From: Ligustrum vulgare
Taxonomy: Eukaryota; Streptophyta; Magnoliopsida; Lamiales; Oleaceae
Length of the DNA stretch: 64,000 nucleotides
Assembly (NCBI GenBank): GCA_963555705.1
Contig: OY743172.1
Coordinates: 17,297,446-17,361,445, forward strand
Direction of reading: 5' to 3'
Part shown: one piece after another, positions 23,731 to 35,078 of the stretch
Position numbering within the stretch: the stretch's first letter is position 1
How the letters are laid out: every line of letters starts with the position of its first letter
Position numbers and translations under genes: made by a program
The notes under the pieces: model-generated
Databases searched by the model: none
The model's input: only the letters and a program-made list of their open reading frames with translations
Told to the model about the DNA's origin: nothing

Positions 23731-25500
23731 TCAGCTCGGGGCATTCGTGTCATCAGGCTCGTCATCATTACCATCTTCATCCCCATCCTCGGACTCCGAC
23801 AGGACGAGGCCTTCTGTGACATCGGGGTCGGCACGGAGATCCTCAGGTCGGGCCTCAGCTCCTTTCACTCGTAGCAATGCTCGGGCCTGTTTGAATGCGT
23901 AATTGTACGATCCTGAGGCATATTCGCCTTGTATGAGAGAGAATTCAGCTGATTTTTTAAAATTCTCGACTGCTAGAGCACGAGCAGTTTCAGCTGCCGA
24001 CAACTTCTCCTCGAAATCCTTTTGAGATCGCTCGAGCTCAAGCCGTAACTCTTTAGCCTCATCCTCTGCCTCCCTGAGCTTTGTTTTCAGAGCTTCTTGC
24101 TCAGACTTGATCTTTTTCTGTTCATCCTCTAGCTCTCTAACCCTTATTTCCCGACGTGCAATGGAACACCCCAGACCCTCGACCTTGTCTTCATCGTCGA
24201 TGGCCTTAAGTGCAAGCCCTTGAGCAATACTTAGGGCCTGTACGCAAAAATATTCTGTTAAGCTTGTGCAAAAAAGATAGACGAATTTAACTGAATTACC
24301 TTGGTAAAGTAAGCCTCGAGGTGCTTGATGCCCGTGCCTGGAGGAACCTCGTTCCTATACTTTGAGACGACGTCAGGCGCTTGAGAAGCGGCCAGTATAG
24401 GGTCATCATCAAGATCAATGAAATCAGCAGGAGGTGCCTGATTGATCAGGGATGCACGAGGAGGAGGATGAGGGGGAGGAACATTTTGCACATCCTCATC
24501 CCTTAGCAATGTATTTGAACCTTCCCCGGGTCCGCTGGCCACATGCCTTGGTCGTTTCTTTGTCTTATTGGTCGGGGGTCTCCCACCAGCTCCCCCAGAT
24601 TTCCCCTGTATGAAGTTCCTGAGCGACGAAGGATCAAACATCATTGTATTTCCTACAAAAAAAAACAACTCATTAGCCCGAGCACCATGTGAAAAAGCAT
24701 AGTAAAGAGGAAGGGCTCGCCTCCTACCCCCGAAGTTCCTGACTCCTGCAAGGTCGATGACTTCATCCCCGAGCATTTCATCCAAATTATCAACCATTGG
24801 CTCAAGGGCCTTGAGCAATTGTCTATCACGCTCTAGCACCTCAAAATAAGCTTGACCCTCAAAAGGGATGCCCGGGCTCCTGGGGGGCCACATAAAAGTA
24901 TCTCTCCTTCCAAACCCGAAGAGAGCTAGGCATCCTAGGTAATTTAAATCTGCCCCGACTAGAGAGGTAGGCAAAGCATGAGAAATGAGGAAGTTGTTTC
25001 AGTTCAAATACCATTCTACATAGATTGAGTCGGGGCTCTACTCCTAATACCCTACATACAACGAAAAAATATACGAGCATTCTCCAACCGTTGGGCACTA
25101 GTTGACCCGGACACATGGAATGCTCGACCAGAAACCCTATGAAGAAAGGGTGCAACGGCCACCTAAATCCGGCCTTCAACGAGTCCCTATAAACTAAAAA
25201 TTCCCCGACCCGGGCTGTTACGATCCTATCCTCGGGGGTGGGGGCCCTAACATCACACCTGGGCATTAACCCGAACTCCCTGGCAACCTCAATAACCTTA
25301 TGCTCTTTATATATACACCTAAGGTCGGGGTATGTTAGCGAGGCATCTTCATCACCAAGAGCCCGTGGTCTGACGTCTACAGGGTCCACCATGGGGATAA
25401 TGGTATTCCCCATGTTCTCTATCCTAACGTGCTCGCTGCTCGAGCTGCTAGAGCTATCCGAGATGCTACTATTACTAGATGTACTGCTGCTGCTAGACAT
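23731..25500 (-). CDS. Antisense spliced ORF of the Tat element (putative gypsy-type transposon protein)
   Basis: A minus-strand gene with an ATG at 25500 after a TATA box. Exons I infer: 25500-24728, 24652-24300, 24237-23731. Both introns are GT-AG (75 and 62 nt) and join in phase. The protein starts with a Ser-rich stretch, then a conserved-looking domain (IYKEHKVIEVAREFGLMP, FRWPLHPFFIGFLVEHSMCP, GWRMLVYFFVVCR), matching the family called 'putative gypsy type transposon' that occurs as an antisense extra ORF in Tat elements. The last exon encodes a long Glu/Lys-rich coiled coil (RELEDEQKKIKSEQEALKTK) and an acidic tail. A one-base frame change near the C6 run around 24880-24900 breaks exon 1, so this copy may be inactive or the base miscalled. 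The function of the family is unknown to me. Confidence 0.7.
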
Positions 25501-25654
25501 CTCCTAAAGGTACGACTAGAAATTGATAACTTAAAAGGCTCAAAGATCTTACCTCGACCGACGATAAACTAAGGAACGAACTTCTATGCCCCGAGCACGA
25601 ACCCTGTGATCTCTCTCTCAAAAGCAAAGGTAAAGTGGCAAATGGAGGAGACTC

Positions 25655-25665
25655 CCTTTTTATAG
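25655..25665 (-). promoter_or_regulatory. TATA box for the antisense ORF
   Basis: TATAAAAAGGG on the minus strand, about 155 bp upstream of the antisense ATG at 25500. It lies outside the LTR, so the antisense gene appears to have its own promoter. Confidence 0.5.
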
Positions 25666-25880
25666 TGGGTAAGTGCACGAATACCAACGGTCGTGTGATC
25701 TGAGCCATAAACGACGCCACATGTCATCCATCCATGGCCCACATGTCCTGCCAAACGTCACGTCATTTCAGAACGATGTTGGACATGTCAGAAACCCTCC
25801 TAAAATGCCACGTCATCCCCGAACCGTTCTCGTGATAGATTAATGGCGCATCCATGCTTTTCCAAAGCTTAAGCATAGAT

Positions 25881-25894
25881 GCGCGGGGGGCCAG
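25881..25894 (+). promoter_or_regulatory. Polypurine tract of gypsy element
   Basis: GCGCGGGGGGCCAG lies directly before the 3' LTR and would prime plus-strand synthesis. Confidence 0.7.
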
Positions 25895-26489
25895 TGATGA
25901 ACAATAATTCTGTTCAAGCTCGAACACGATCATGGGACAGTTTCCCCGACCACGATCAAACATGGCCTGTTGGTTGTCTCATGCCCCGAGCCTTATTTAT
26001 CCCCGAGGAGTATATGTCCCCGAGGACCGACTTTCCTTCAATATGGCCATGATGTCCTCGGGGTACTTGCTGCTCGGGGAGACTCTCATGTCCCCGGACG
26101 TATTTTGGTCCAACTCCTGGGACCTACACCTTCCTAGTCCTAAAAAGACTCGATCCCTTTGGAATCCCATTTAGAGTTTACAACCTCATCCCTAGAAATT
26201 AGGAGGATGATTCCTAAAAGGACTCAACCAATGAAGGTATTTCAGTCCTATTACAACTCGTCTATATCTCTCTATAAATACATGGCTCTCAATCACAATT
26301 CAGGTACACAATTCTTACTTTTCAGTTTATAGCCTCTTGCATAAATTTTCCTTCCTCTTTACTGACTTAAGCATCGGAGGGGTGACGAGGACACACCTCC
26401 TCGCCTTTATTGCAGGTGTTCGAAGTTCAAGTTCGTGCTAGCTTGTTGGTCGAGCTCTAGGTATTGAGGTACGATTTTCTGCTTCATCA
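25895..26489 (+). repeat. 3' LTR of the gypsy element
   Basis: Matches the 5' LTR except for about ten substitutions and one A insertion. It ends GCTTCATCA before the GCCTG duplication. Confidence 0.95.
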
Positions 26490-27703
26490 GCCTGAATCCG
26501 CCACGTGAAGTTGTCCATATTGGTTAGATAGTAATGGCCTTTGCTCATGAATATTTATCACTGAGCCCTTCATCTGGCCTCCAAACGGCCAGATTCCACC
26601 CTCTTCGCGGCTCATGGCCCGAATCTGCTCTTCTGTAGCCTTGAGGATAGCTCCCTGTCTCTGTCTGAACAGCCTCTTCCAAATGTCCCTTCTTTCCTGG
26701 TTTTCAAGAAAATAAACAAAATCAACATGATTTACTAATAATTGTAAAAAAAATGCTAAAAAAAAAAGAAACTGACCTGGTAAAAATACATTCAATGCGG
26801 CATCGAGTATTTCATCGCTGAAAGCCCTGTAGAATGATTCTGGGTTTTCCCCACCAGCACCAAAGAAGGCCTGTAAATCAATAATAATTTTTCTCATTTA
26901 TCGGCCATTCTCTGGGTAAAAAATATGCAAGAATAAATTTTTAAACGAGATGTTTCGACCAACCTCAAAACGGCCTGGGACAGCCACCGGCTGCAGAAGT
27001 TTGGCTACGACAAGATTTTGGTTGTTGTGTCTATTGATCAAATAAGTTGGTGTCCCTGCAGATAACCAGAAGATGTCGCCTTCCCGAATGTTGAAGCTTT
27101 CCCTATTGTCTTCACTCACCACACTCACTATCCCCTCTCCTACACAATCACAAGAAAAATATAAAATTAAAATCGTGCCAAGCACAGAACAAATAAAGAT
27201 TGGACATGACAGAAGTATAATAAACAAAATTTTAACGTACCTTGGGCAACATAGAGGAGAGCATCAGCATCCAGGTGATTTGGCACGATGAAGGTGTGAG
27301 GCTGGGCTTCAAGAACCGCCACACGGTAATTTCCAATTCCCAGGAGAAGTTTCGACCTTTCAGCAAAATTCTGAAGAATGCGAAGTCTTCCGTGTTGAGT
27401 CTGCAATCCTGTAGTGAAGTGTTGATCCTCAAACACGTAGGGATTTTGCTCTTGTTTCTCCTGTTCTCTTACATAGATATGGTCACTTCCTTCCCCTCTT
27501 CCCTGCTCCTGCTGGCGCCGCTGGAGCTGCTCCACGCAACCCTGCTCGCACTGTTTTCGCTGGGAGTATCCGCCCTGAGATTTCTGTTGGCATTGCTGCT
27601 GGCATAGTTGATACTCCTCATATGGATCCCGCTCTCCTTCTGCAGTAACAGAAACAAGCAAAACTGCAAGAACCAAAAAACAAACTTTCCCTGTAATTCT
27701 CAT
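26490..27703 (-). pseudogene. 7S vicilin globulin, 5' half (exons 1-3 and start of exon 4)
   Basis: Seed-storage vicilin, normally targeted to protein storage vacuoles. Exons: 27703-27241, 27139-26964, 26870-26790, 26696-26490, all with GT-AG introns in consistent phase. Residues 1-21 form a signal peptide (hydrophobic VCFLVLAVLLVSVTA). Residues 34-56 carry a Cx3C...Cx3C pair (C34, C38, C52, C56), the alpha-hairpinin motif found in vicilin N-terminal peptides. The first cupin follows (NPYVFEDQHFTTGLQTQHGR, VPNHLDADALLYVAQ, then FNIREGDIFWLSAGTPTYLI). Exon 4 stops at ADSG where the gypsy LTR begins and resumes exactly in frame at 16972. Summed codons across both halves give 473 residues, a normal length for the family. 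The gene is otherwise undamaged, so disruption is recent. Confidence 0.92.
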
Positions 27704-27768
27704 TCTCGCTTTCCAAATTCACGGAGTTACTCACTGTTATTTGATGAAGATAATCGAAACTCCACACC

Positions 27769-27861
27769 CTATTTATATTGTTCTAACGAGTGAGAGATAT
27801 GGATCAAAATTTTTCATGCAGTCATGCATGAATACAGGTGTCCGCACACTTGACACGTGGC
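27769..27861 (-). promoter_or_regulatory. Seed-type proximal promoter of vicilin (TATA, RY, ABRE)
   Basis: On the minus strand a TATA box (TATAAATAG, 27777-27769) lies about 70 bp before the ATG. Upstream are RY motifs CATGCATG (27823-27830) and CATGCA (27815-27820 region), and a G-box/ABRE core CACGTG (27854-27859). RY sites bind B3 factors (ABI3/FUS3/LEC2 group) and ABREs bind bZIPs in seed-storage promoters. A hAT element begins at 27874, only 13 bp beyond the ABRE. Confidence 0.75.
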
Positions 27862-28471
27862 TATGTATATACGCAGGGCCGGACCTGCGCTTAGCGGGAC
27901 CCTAAGCTAAATTCAAAAAATGGGCCCCTATACTAACCCTTTAAAAAAAATGTTACTCCAAATATATGATCGAAAAACTAACAAAATTACTAACTAATTA
28001 ATAATAACTAAACAAAAAATTACTTAAGTTGTTGAATAAAAAATAAAATAAAACAACAATACCTTCAAGAATAACAATATGCCGGCAAGGCATCAACAAT
28101 GAATCAACTAAAAAATTAATATTAATATTCAAATAAAAGAACAACTAATAATGAAAAATAAGCCAACAACATTTCAACAAACAAAATTTCACAAAAACAT
28201 AACATATTATCCATAGTATCCATATGTTATAAAAAGTAAATAAGTACCTGTAGCTCATCGTAGCAGTAACATTGAATGCAACCTTCCCAGCAATCTCAAT
28301 TAAGACACAATCCTTGATATCTATCAAAGCAAATAGAGCACCAATTTGTAATTTAAAGCATAACAAATAATTTAAAAACTAAATCTGTTTACAAGATAAA
28401 ACATGTAACAAAAATTAGTTAAAATTCTTGAAGGTTCTTACAAAGTGTTACAGGCAAAAAGTTTTATATAT

Positions 28472-31400
28472 TCATCTAAATACAATACGCCTTGCAGTTT
28501 TAGAGGCAAAAATATTTATCAAGTTTGTGTAATCTAATTGTTCAACCATTTTTCTCTCAATTGATAACATAGCTAATCCATTCAATCTATCCTGTGACAT
28601 AGTTGATCGGAGATAAGTCTTAATCAATTTCAACTTCGAGAAAGATCTTTCAGCCGATGCAACTGTAACCGGTATGGTCAGTAAAATCTTGTAAGCTGTT
28701 CGCTCAAAATAGTGTACCGCAAGCGCACGGGTCGCGTACAAGTAATAAAGTGGACTTGAGTCCGGATTGTCGATCCCACGAAGAATGTTTACTTTAGATT
28801 ATATAACTTTAATTAATTTAATTCTAACAATAAAAGAAACACACAATTAAAAGTTGGATTTTTGTAAAATACTAAATTAAATAAACTAATTTGAAACCAA
28901 ATTAAAATACGGAAAATGAAAGATAAAATAGTTGGGATTCATGATTTCATTTAACCGTCGCCTAATTAATTTCTTAACATGCAAATTAACAAATTACTCA
29001 TTTACAATGTTAGACCCGATTTTCCAAGCTTAGCCAATTACCTCTCTCGAGTGAAATCAACCCTAATCAATTGGTCTAACCTACTATATCTCTATGTCGA
29101 TTAAGGCTCAATCAATTGCATTAACTCTTTGTGAAAATAGCTCAATGGATCATCTAGGTTTTAAGGTATATCTCTATCCTTAACAAGAACCTAGAGCATT
29201 TGTTATTTGGTCTAAAATGCATAATATCTCTCGATTATCATACACTTCACAAAACACATATTTGGTGATCAAGCAAACACATGTAATAATCTCAATAACA
29301 AACACACATGAAATAAGCATTTAATCAAATAGCAAATATTAAAATTAATCCAAACTAGGTTAAATTCCATCAATCATCCCAACGTGCAAAATTTAGCTAA
29401 ACATAAGTTTGAGAATAAAAATAACAAGAAGCAGTAAAATAAAAACCCGGAATTTGAAGATTGTTGAAATTTGCATAATAGTCCTCCAACTTTTGATTAA
29501 AGTGCAAATCAGTCCCTACACTTTCAATCATTTGCAATTCAGTCCCTAGCAATATTTCTGTCTGAAATCAGTACTTCCAGCATGTAGATCTCCTTCTTCA
29601 GCTGCAGGCAGCAGCACCCTCAGTTCCAGCAGTTTCCAGTCAACCCGGTTGCATCAGTGTTTTCAGCAGACGGCAGAAGCAGTGAGTTTCCAGCTCCTCT
29701 ACCAGGCTCAAGCAGCAGCCTAGTATCAGCAGTCACAGCCTGTACCAGCTCTATGCAACTGTTAAACCAACAGCAGCAATATCATCTTCCTCACGCAGCA
29801 ACAGCAGTCCCCAGCCTCTCCTTTAGTGGCAACCTAGCAGCCTGCACCAGTCCCTTGCTTTCCAGCTGCTGTTTTCACTTAACTTCCTGTCAATCAGCAC
29901 AGCAGCAAAACGTTTCTACCAGTCAGCTCCTTCCTCTGGTATGCACAGGCAGAGCAACATTCCAGATCAGCAGTCCACTTCTTCTTCTCCAGCCGGCAGC
30001 AACAGTCCAGAATTAGCAGCAACAATCACCAAGACTCCAGATTTTTATCCTCAGCAGCGTCTTATTATCAGCAGTAGTCAGCTATCCCACAAGCTTTCAG
30101 CAACAGCACCCTGTTTCAAGTAACAGCTTGCAGCCCACAGCACCAGTCTCCGGCAGTAGTTATAGTATTTGCTGCTGTCAGCAGCAAATCTCCTCTACCA
30201 GTTAGCCTGCAGCAGTACTGCTTCCTCAGTTAACACTTAGTTGCAGCCGGCTGTCCATTGCTCCTGTCACCAGCAACTTCACCCGGTTTTCACCTCTTCA
30301 ATTCCTATCAGCTACTGTCACCAGCTGCAACCAACCTCCCCTGTCTTCCTAGCTCCCACTGCTGCTGTCACCAGCAGTCCCTCTCTGCCTTTCCTATATG
30401 CTCCCCCTTTCCTTCTCTCTGTTTGTGTGTATATATAGATTCAAAACATCAGCCTCTAGTCTTGCAATTTCTGTCCAGCCTGCTTTTTCCCATGCTCTCC
30501 ATCATCTGCCCATGCTGCCAGCAGTAAGCACGTTCCAGCCATGCTCTCCTGTCCTTGTCTCTCTAAAATTGCACATTTGGTCCTTGAGTTTTGAAAGTTG
30601 AGCAAAATGGTCCCCAAACTCTATTTTTCTCTTCATCTATGTGCCCAGCTCAATACTTCTTTGGAAAAATATGAAATCAGATTTTAAACTGCTGCCAAGT
30701 CCCTCAACTTTGATTTTTCATCCCAAGTCCTCAACCTTTGACACTTCTGCACTTTGGTCCCCAACTTTACTTTTTGTGTGCGATTGATCCATCTTCACTC
30801 AAATTCATCAATTAAGCAATCATTTCACTTTCTATTGTGATTTTCTCCTTGAATTTGAGTAGTAAACCTTGGTTCTCAACTTTTTGGGATGTTGCAATTT
30901 AGTCCTCAAACTTTCGATTTCTTTCACTTTGGTCCTTGAACGTCAAATTTGCTCATCTTTAAGCTCAATTGCACTCCAATCTTGTCCATTTGCTTTCCAA
31001 TTGAGTTTGTACCTAATTGTACAAGATAAACACAATTTATAAGTAGATATTTGCTCAATTTGTCAATTAAAGTGCTAATTTAGGAACTAAATAAGTGTGT
31101 AAAAACACACTTATCATAAGCAATATAAGCATTTGGGAAACAATTCACCCTCTTCAAAAATCGTAGGACATCTATTGATCTTGACAAATCACTTGAGAAA
31201 TAGATTCGCAAGATAAGCAATTCTGTGAATAAATCATCTCCAATAATGTCTGAATGTCCATTGTGCTTCAAATGTTGCTCAAGATTCATACAGGACTTTT
31301 GCAAACTAGCATGTACCTCAGTCTTTAACTTCTCCAATTTAAACAAAAATCCAAAAACATTTTCATATTCCTTAAATTGTTCAAACCGTTCTTGAAGTGA

Positions 31401-33479
31401 AGATCGAGCTTGATCCACTATGTAGAGAAAGTAATCGACTCTGAAAGATTCTTCAGATGAACGCTGAACCTCATCATTGCCACTTTCATCATGTTGTTTC
31501 TTTCTGCGGATGATGCGCTTCTCTGTAAATGTAGCTTCGACACCCAATTCATTTGCCATTCCTATAGCTTCATCCATGGAACGTTGAAATCCAAACTCTC
31601 TGAAGTCATCGAAAAACGCAATAAGTCCTTGTAAAAGAATGATAGCATTTTCAACATCCATGTCTTCAGCTTGAAGAAATTTACTCACTTTGTTGATTGC
31701 TTGTAGCATCTGGTACCAAATCACCATTCCAAGCAAAAACTCAAAATTATTGAGTTCATATGTTGCTAAGGCCTCAGCGTCACTCTGTGTTTTGGGATCT
31801 TCACTATTCTCAGCTAGAAAGAGTAAAGCATCCCTAATTTGTAAGATTTGTTCTTTTATAGCCCTTACACTCTCAACGTGACTCTCCCATCGTGTCTGTG
31901 ATAATGGCTTAAGTGTGAGGCCATGTACATGGTCTTTGAAAATTTTCCACCGCTTTGTAGAGGAAGAGAACAGCGTGTAGATACGTTGTACCACTCCAAA
32001 GAAGCTTCTAGCCTTTCTACAACTATTTGCCATATCACAAATTGCCAAATTAAGACTATGACAACCACAAGGAGTGTAAAAAGCTCTGGGATTCATTTCT
32101 AGTAATCTTCTTTGTACTCCTTTATGCCTTCCACTCATATTAGATCCATTGTCATACCCTTGCCCCCTTATATCATTAATATCAAGATCAAGTTTCGAAA
32201 GCACATTTATAAGTTCTGTTGAAAGTCCAAGTCCTGATGTATCATCTACCTTCAAGAATTCAAGCCAAAATTCTTCTACAGTTGGTGAGTTTGTAGAATC
32301 ATCCACACATCGTATAACTAAAGACATTTGTTCCTCGTGGCTTGCATCTGGAGTACAATCAAGTATGACTGAAAAATACTTTGCATGTTTCACCTTTTTT
32401 ATAATTGTGCTTCTAACCTCACCTGCTAAAAGTTGTATTAATTCATTTTGAATTTTGGGGCCGATGTATGTATATTGTATATCACGTGCTTGAGCACGCC
32501 GAACATGCTCATCTAGTATTGGATCAACCTCAGCCATCATTTCTATCATCTGCAAAAAGAGGTCATTCCCTTCGACAAAGAGCTTTTCATTATCTCCTCG
32601 AAATGGTAAGCTATTTTTGGCAAGTCTCTTCACAATTACAATTATTCTTCTCATCACCTTTTTCCAGTACTCTTTTTCCTTGTCAATCTGTAATTGTACA
32701 CTTTCATCTATTGTCTTTTTCTGTCCAAGTCTGTTTTCCAATTCATTCCAATTAGCCATACAATGCATATGTTCCTTGCTCCCTTCATGACTGGTGAGAC
32801 GAGTGTACATATTACGCCAATCACAAAATCCATTAGTAGCTAAGACCCCAATTTTACTCACCGTCTGTTGGGTTGCAAACAACTTGCAACAAAAGCAAAA
32901 AATCCGGTCCAACGATGTTGAATAAACTAGCCATCTCCTATCATCTTTTTGTCCATTTGACAATATCCTTGTATACTGCGATGAATCAAAATGTCTACCC
33001 ATTTCATTGGTAGGAAACACTATGCCTTCAACTCTCTTTGGACCCATTTCAACTAGATAATCCCTCATTTTTTGATCAATATTTTTCCAATTCCCAGGGT
33101 CTTCCAAATCCACTGATAAGAGACTCTCCCGATTTGACTTTTCAAGTTGAGCTTCGATGTCAACTTGGTCATTCATTTCCTCATCCCCAATCGATTGGTT
33201 TGGCTCATACGGTTCAACCATTTCCTCTTGATTGACTTCATTAACAATCTCATTTTCATTAGCATTTTCATTGTTATTCTGGTGTTCCTCCTCAATTTGG
33301 TTTTCCAAATCAACAATCGTTTCTTCTTCTTGCAAACGTTTTTTGTTGCTAAACATAAAATACTTATCTATATCTCCTGCTTGACTTTGAGTTAGTGCAA
33401 TCTCTTTTTGTTTCTTTTTCCTCTTTTGAGCACCGGACATATATTTAGGAGGCATTTTATACGTTTTCTGCACAAACAT
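28472..33479 (-). pseudogene. hAT transposase (TTF zinc finger, DUF4371, dimerisation), split by a solo LTR
   Basis: Cut-and-paste transposase of a hAT element. The main frame runs 33479-31117 and the C-terminal part 28691-28472. The solo LTR at 28697-31116 separates them, and its TAAGC duplication restores the exact reading frame, giving about 860 residues with no other stop. N-terminal basic region, then a TTF-type zinc finger around residues 150-260 (DRIFCFCCKLFA, RLTSHEGSKEHMHC), then the RNase H-like catalytic region (FSVILDCTPDASHEEQMSLV, IRGQGYDNGSNMSGRHKGVQ, CGCHSLNLAICDMA, LSQTRWESHVESV). The far part holds the hAT dimerisation motif (VTVASAERSFSKLKLIKTYL, QDRLNGLAML). An alternative start is the Met at codon 9. 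It resembles plant 'zinc finger MYM-type 1-like' transposases. Confidence 0.9.
28697..31116 (+). mobile_element. Solo LTR, family B, copy 2 (2.42 kb), nested in hAT
   Basis: Same ends as 7674-9310 (TGTTCGCTCAAAATAGTG ... ACACACTTATCA) with a perfect duplication TAAGC (28692-28696 and 31117-31121). It interrupts the hAT transposase coding sequence. It is longer than copy 1 because of a CAGCAG-rich middle (about 29580-30540), in which Ser/Gln-rich ORFs such as 29657-30016 arise. I treat these ORFs as compositional. Confidence 0.9.
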
Positions 33480-34866
33480 AGGTTATTATTTTATTAAAAT
33501 TTGTTTACACACACAAGGTTAGAACAAAAAGAATGTTAGAACTCTAAAACTAAGACCTAAACTAAGACCTAAGCAACGTCAATATACTGACATACTAAAT
33601 AATAACAACACATCTTCCCAAGTTAGCACCAATCACAAGGAAATTCAATCATAAGCAACAAATATAAGCAAAATTACCTCTGAAAATCAATCGAGATGAG
33701 CCAAATCCCAAATATGGATCAAATCAAAGAAGCTACAAAATAATCTGCAAAATTCCATTTATGAATATTGTCATTGAACAGATATATCATATATGTATGA
33801 ACCATTGAACTTTTGAAAATTGAAATGAAAATTAATGGATTTTGAGTTTTGACAATCACAAAAATGGTAAATTGTTAAATCAAGATTCAAGTATATCAAT
33901 TATCAATATGCCAATTGCCATTTTCTTGAAGGCTAAAGCCTAAAGCATATTTAGAATTAGATAAAAAAATTGCAAGGATACAAATGTTCGATGCAAGTCA
34001 GCATTGAAATCAAATCAAACTCCAAAGGAGCCCCAAGAAAGAAACCTCAAACCCATTACCATTTACCCAAATCACTGAATCAGCAAACCCTCAATAGTCA
34101 ATAGATTATAGACATTAGACAATAAAGAATCAATTAATCAATAATCAAACCACATACAGGCTACAGCATACTATTACTCACATTTCTGATTTCACATAGG
34201 CACCGCACAGGCTCAGGCAGTCAGGCAGACAGGCACACAGACACAACCTGCAACCGCACATACTACAAAAATAAAATCAATTATCAATGACAGTGAGTCT
34301 ACTGAAAGTCTGAATCGATAATCCAAGATTCCAAGTTTTTAGTTAATTTTACCTTCAGATTTTCAGTTTCAGATCACTGGACAGTGGACACTGGCGACTG
34401 CGGATGGATGGCGAGGCGAGGTGAGGAGGCGAGACGCCGGGACGCGACGCGGCACTGCAGTGCAGACTGCAGCGTAGGCAGTCGGCCGCATGGTGGCGTT
34501 AAAACTTGGAGTTGGAGGAAAGAATTGAAAGGCCGATTGTCGAAGGCTCAGGGCTGGACTTGGAGTCAGGATTCTGGAGAGAGAGAGCGAGCCGCGAGCG
34601 TTCTGCGTTCGTCGACACTCGACGGTCGACCGTCGTTCGAAATTTCGAATGAGGAGCTGACCTGAGCCTGAGGAGAGGAGGCGGAGCAGCAGTAGCGCAG
34701 CAGCAGAAGAAATGAAGAATGTTTCTGCCTTCTGGTTTGGTACAGGTTTTGACATTTTGTGCGTAAATTTCATTTTTTTTAAAAAAAAAATAAAAAAATT
34801 ATGGGCCCCTGAAATTTTTGGGCCCAAAGCACAAGCTTGTTGGGCCTACTGTCAAGTCCGGCCCTA
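33480..34866. other. 5' flank of the hAT element
   Basis: Upstream of the transposase ATG lies AT-rich sequence, then (34380-34700) a GC-rich block with many CG and purine-rich words, then the terminal inverted repeat. This is likely the transposase promoter and 5' UTR. I found no supported ORF. Confidence 0.5.
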
Positions 34867-34874
34867 TATATACG

Positions 34875-35073
34875 CTGTACGCTACGCGGCGTATCACATT
34901 GAGGAGAAAAGAAATAGTGAGAGAGGTACAGATGATGTATACTCAGCGTTTTCTGATATGCATATTGTGAAAGTGGGCTTGCCGAGAGGAAAATACGGAT
35001 GAGGATGAAGACATATATGGTCACGAATCACGTGACAGTACGGACAGTTTAGGTTTCGAACAAAAGTATAAGG
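34875..35073. other. Displaced distal vicilin promoter sequence
   Basis: About 200 bp of host sequence between the hAT duplication and the copia duplication. Before both insertions it would have been contiguous with the vicilin promoter at 27865. No clear motif stands out. Confidence 0.5.
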
Positions 35074-35078
35074 GATCA

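Larger units (their letters stand above)
16978..26489 (+). mobile_element. Tat-clade Ty3/gypsy retrotransposon inserted in vicilin exon 4
   Basis: The element is 9512 bp, bounded by LTRs of 594 bp (16978-17571) and 595 bp (25895-26489) and a perfect 5-bp duplication GCCTG (16973-16977 and 26490-26494). The primer site TGGCGCCGTCTATGGGAA follows the 5' LTR, and a polypurine tract (GCGCGGGGGGCCAG) precedes the 3' LTR. Plus-strand order is Gag, protease, reverse transcriptase, RNase H, second archaeal-type RNase H, integrase. This order with two RNase H domains, plus an antisense ORF near the 3' end, is characteristic of the Tat lineage. The LTRs differ at about ten positions plus one indel (~1.7%), so insertion is fairly recent. 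Stops, frameshifts and an integrase deletion show that it cannot be autonomous. Confidence 0.95.
27874..34866 (-). mobile_element. hAT DNA transposon in the vicilin promoter, 7 kb with nested solo LTR
   Basis: The ends read CAGGGCCGGACCTG on the left and, inverted from the right, TAGGGCCGGACTTG, giving short terminal inverted repeats. A perfect 8-bp target duplication TATATACG lies at 27866-27873 and 34867-34874, diagnostic for hAT. It carries one transposase gene on the minus strand. Removing the 2420-bp solo LTR and one of its duplications leaves an original element of about 4.57 kb. The insertion point is about 170 bp upstream of the vicilin start codon. Confidence 0.93.

Noticed and set aside
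29657..30601. Ser/Gln-rich ORFs in the family B solo LTR
   Set aside because: Inside an LTR, CAG-rich composition, absent from the other copy.
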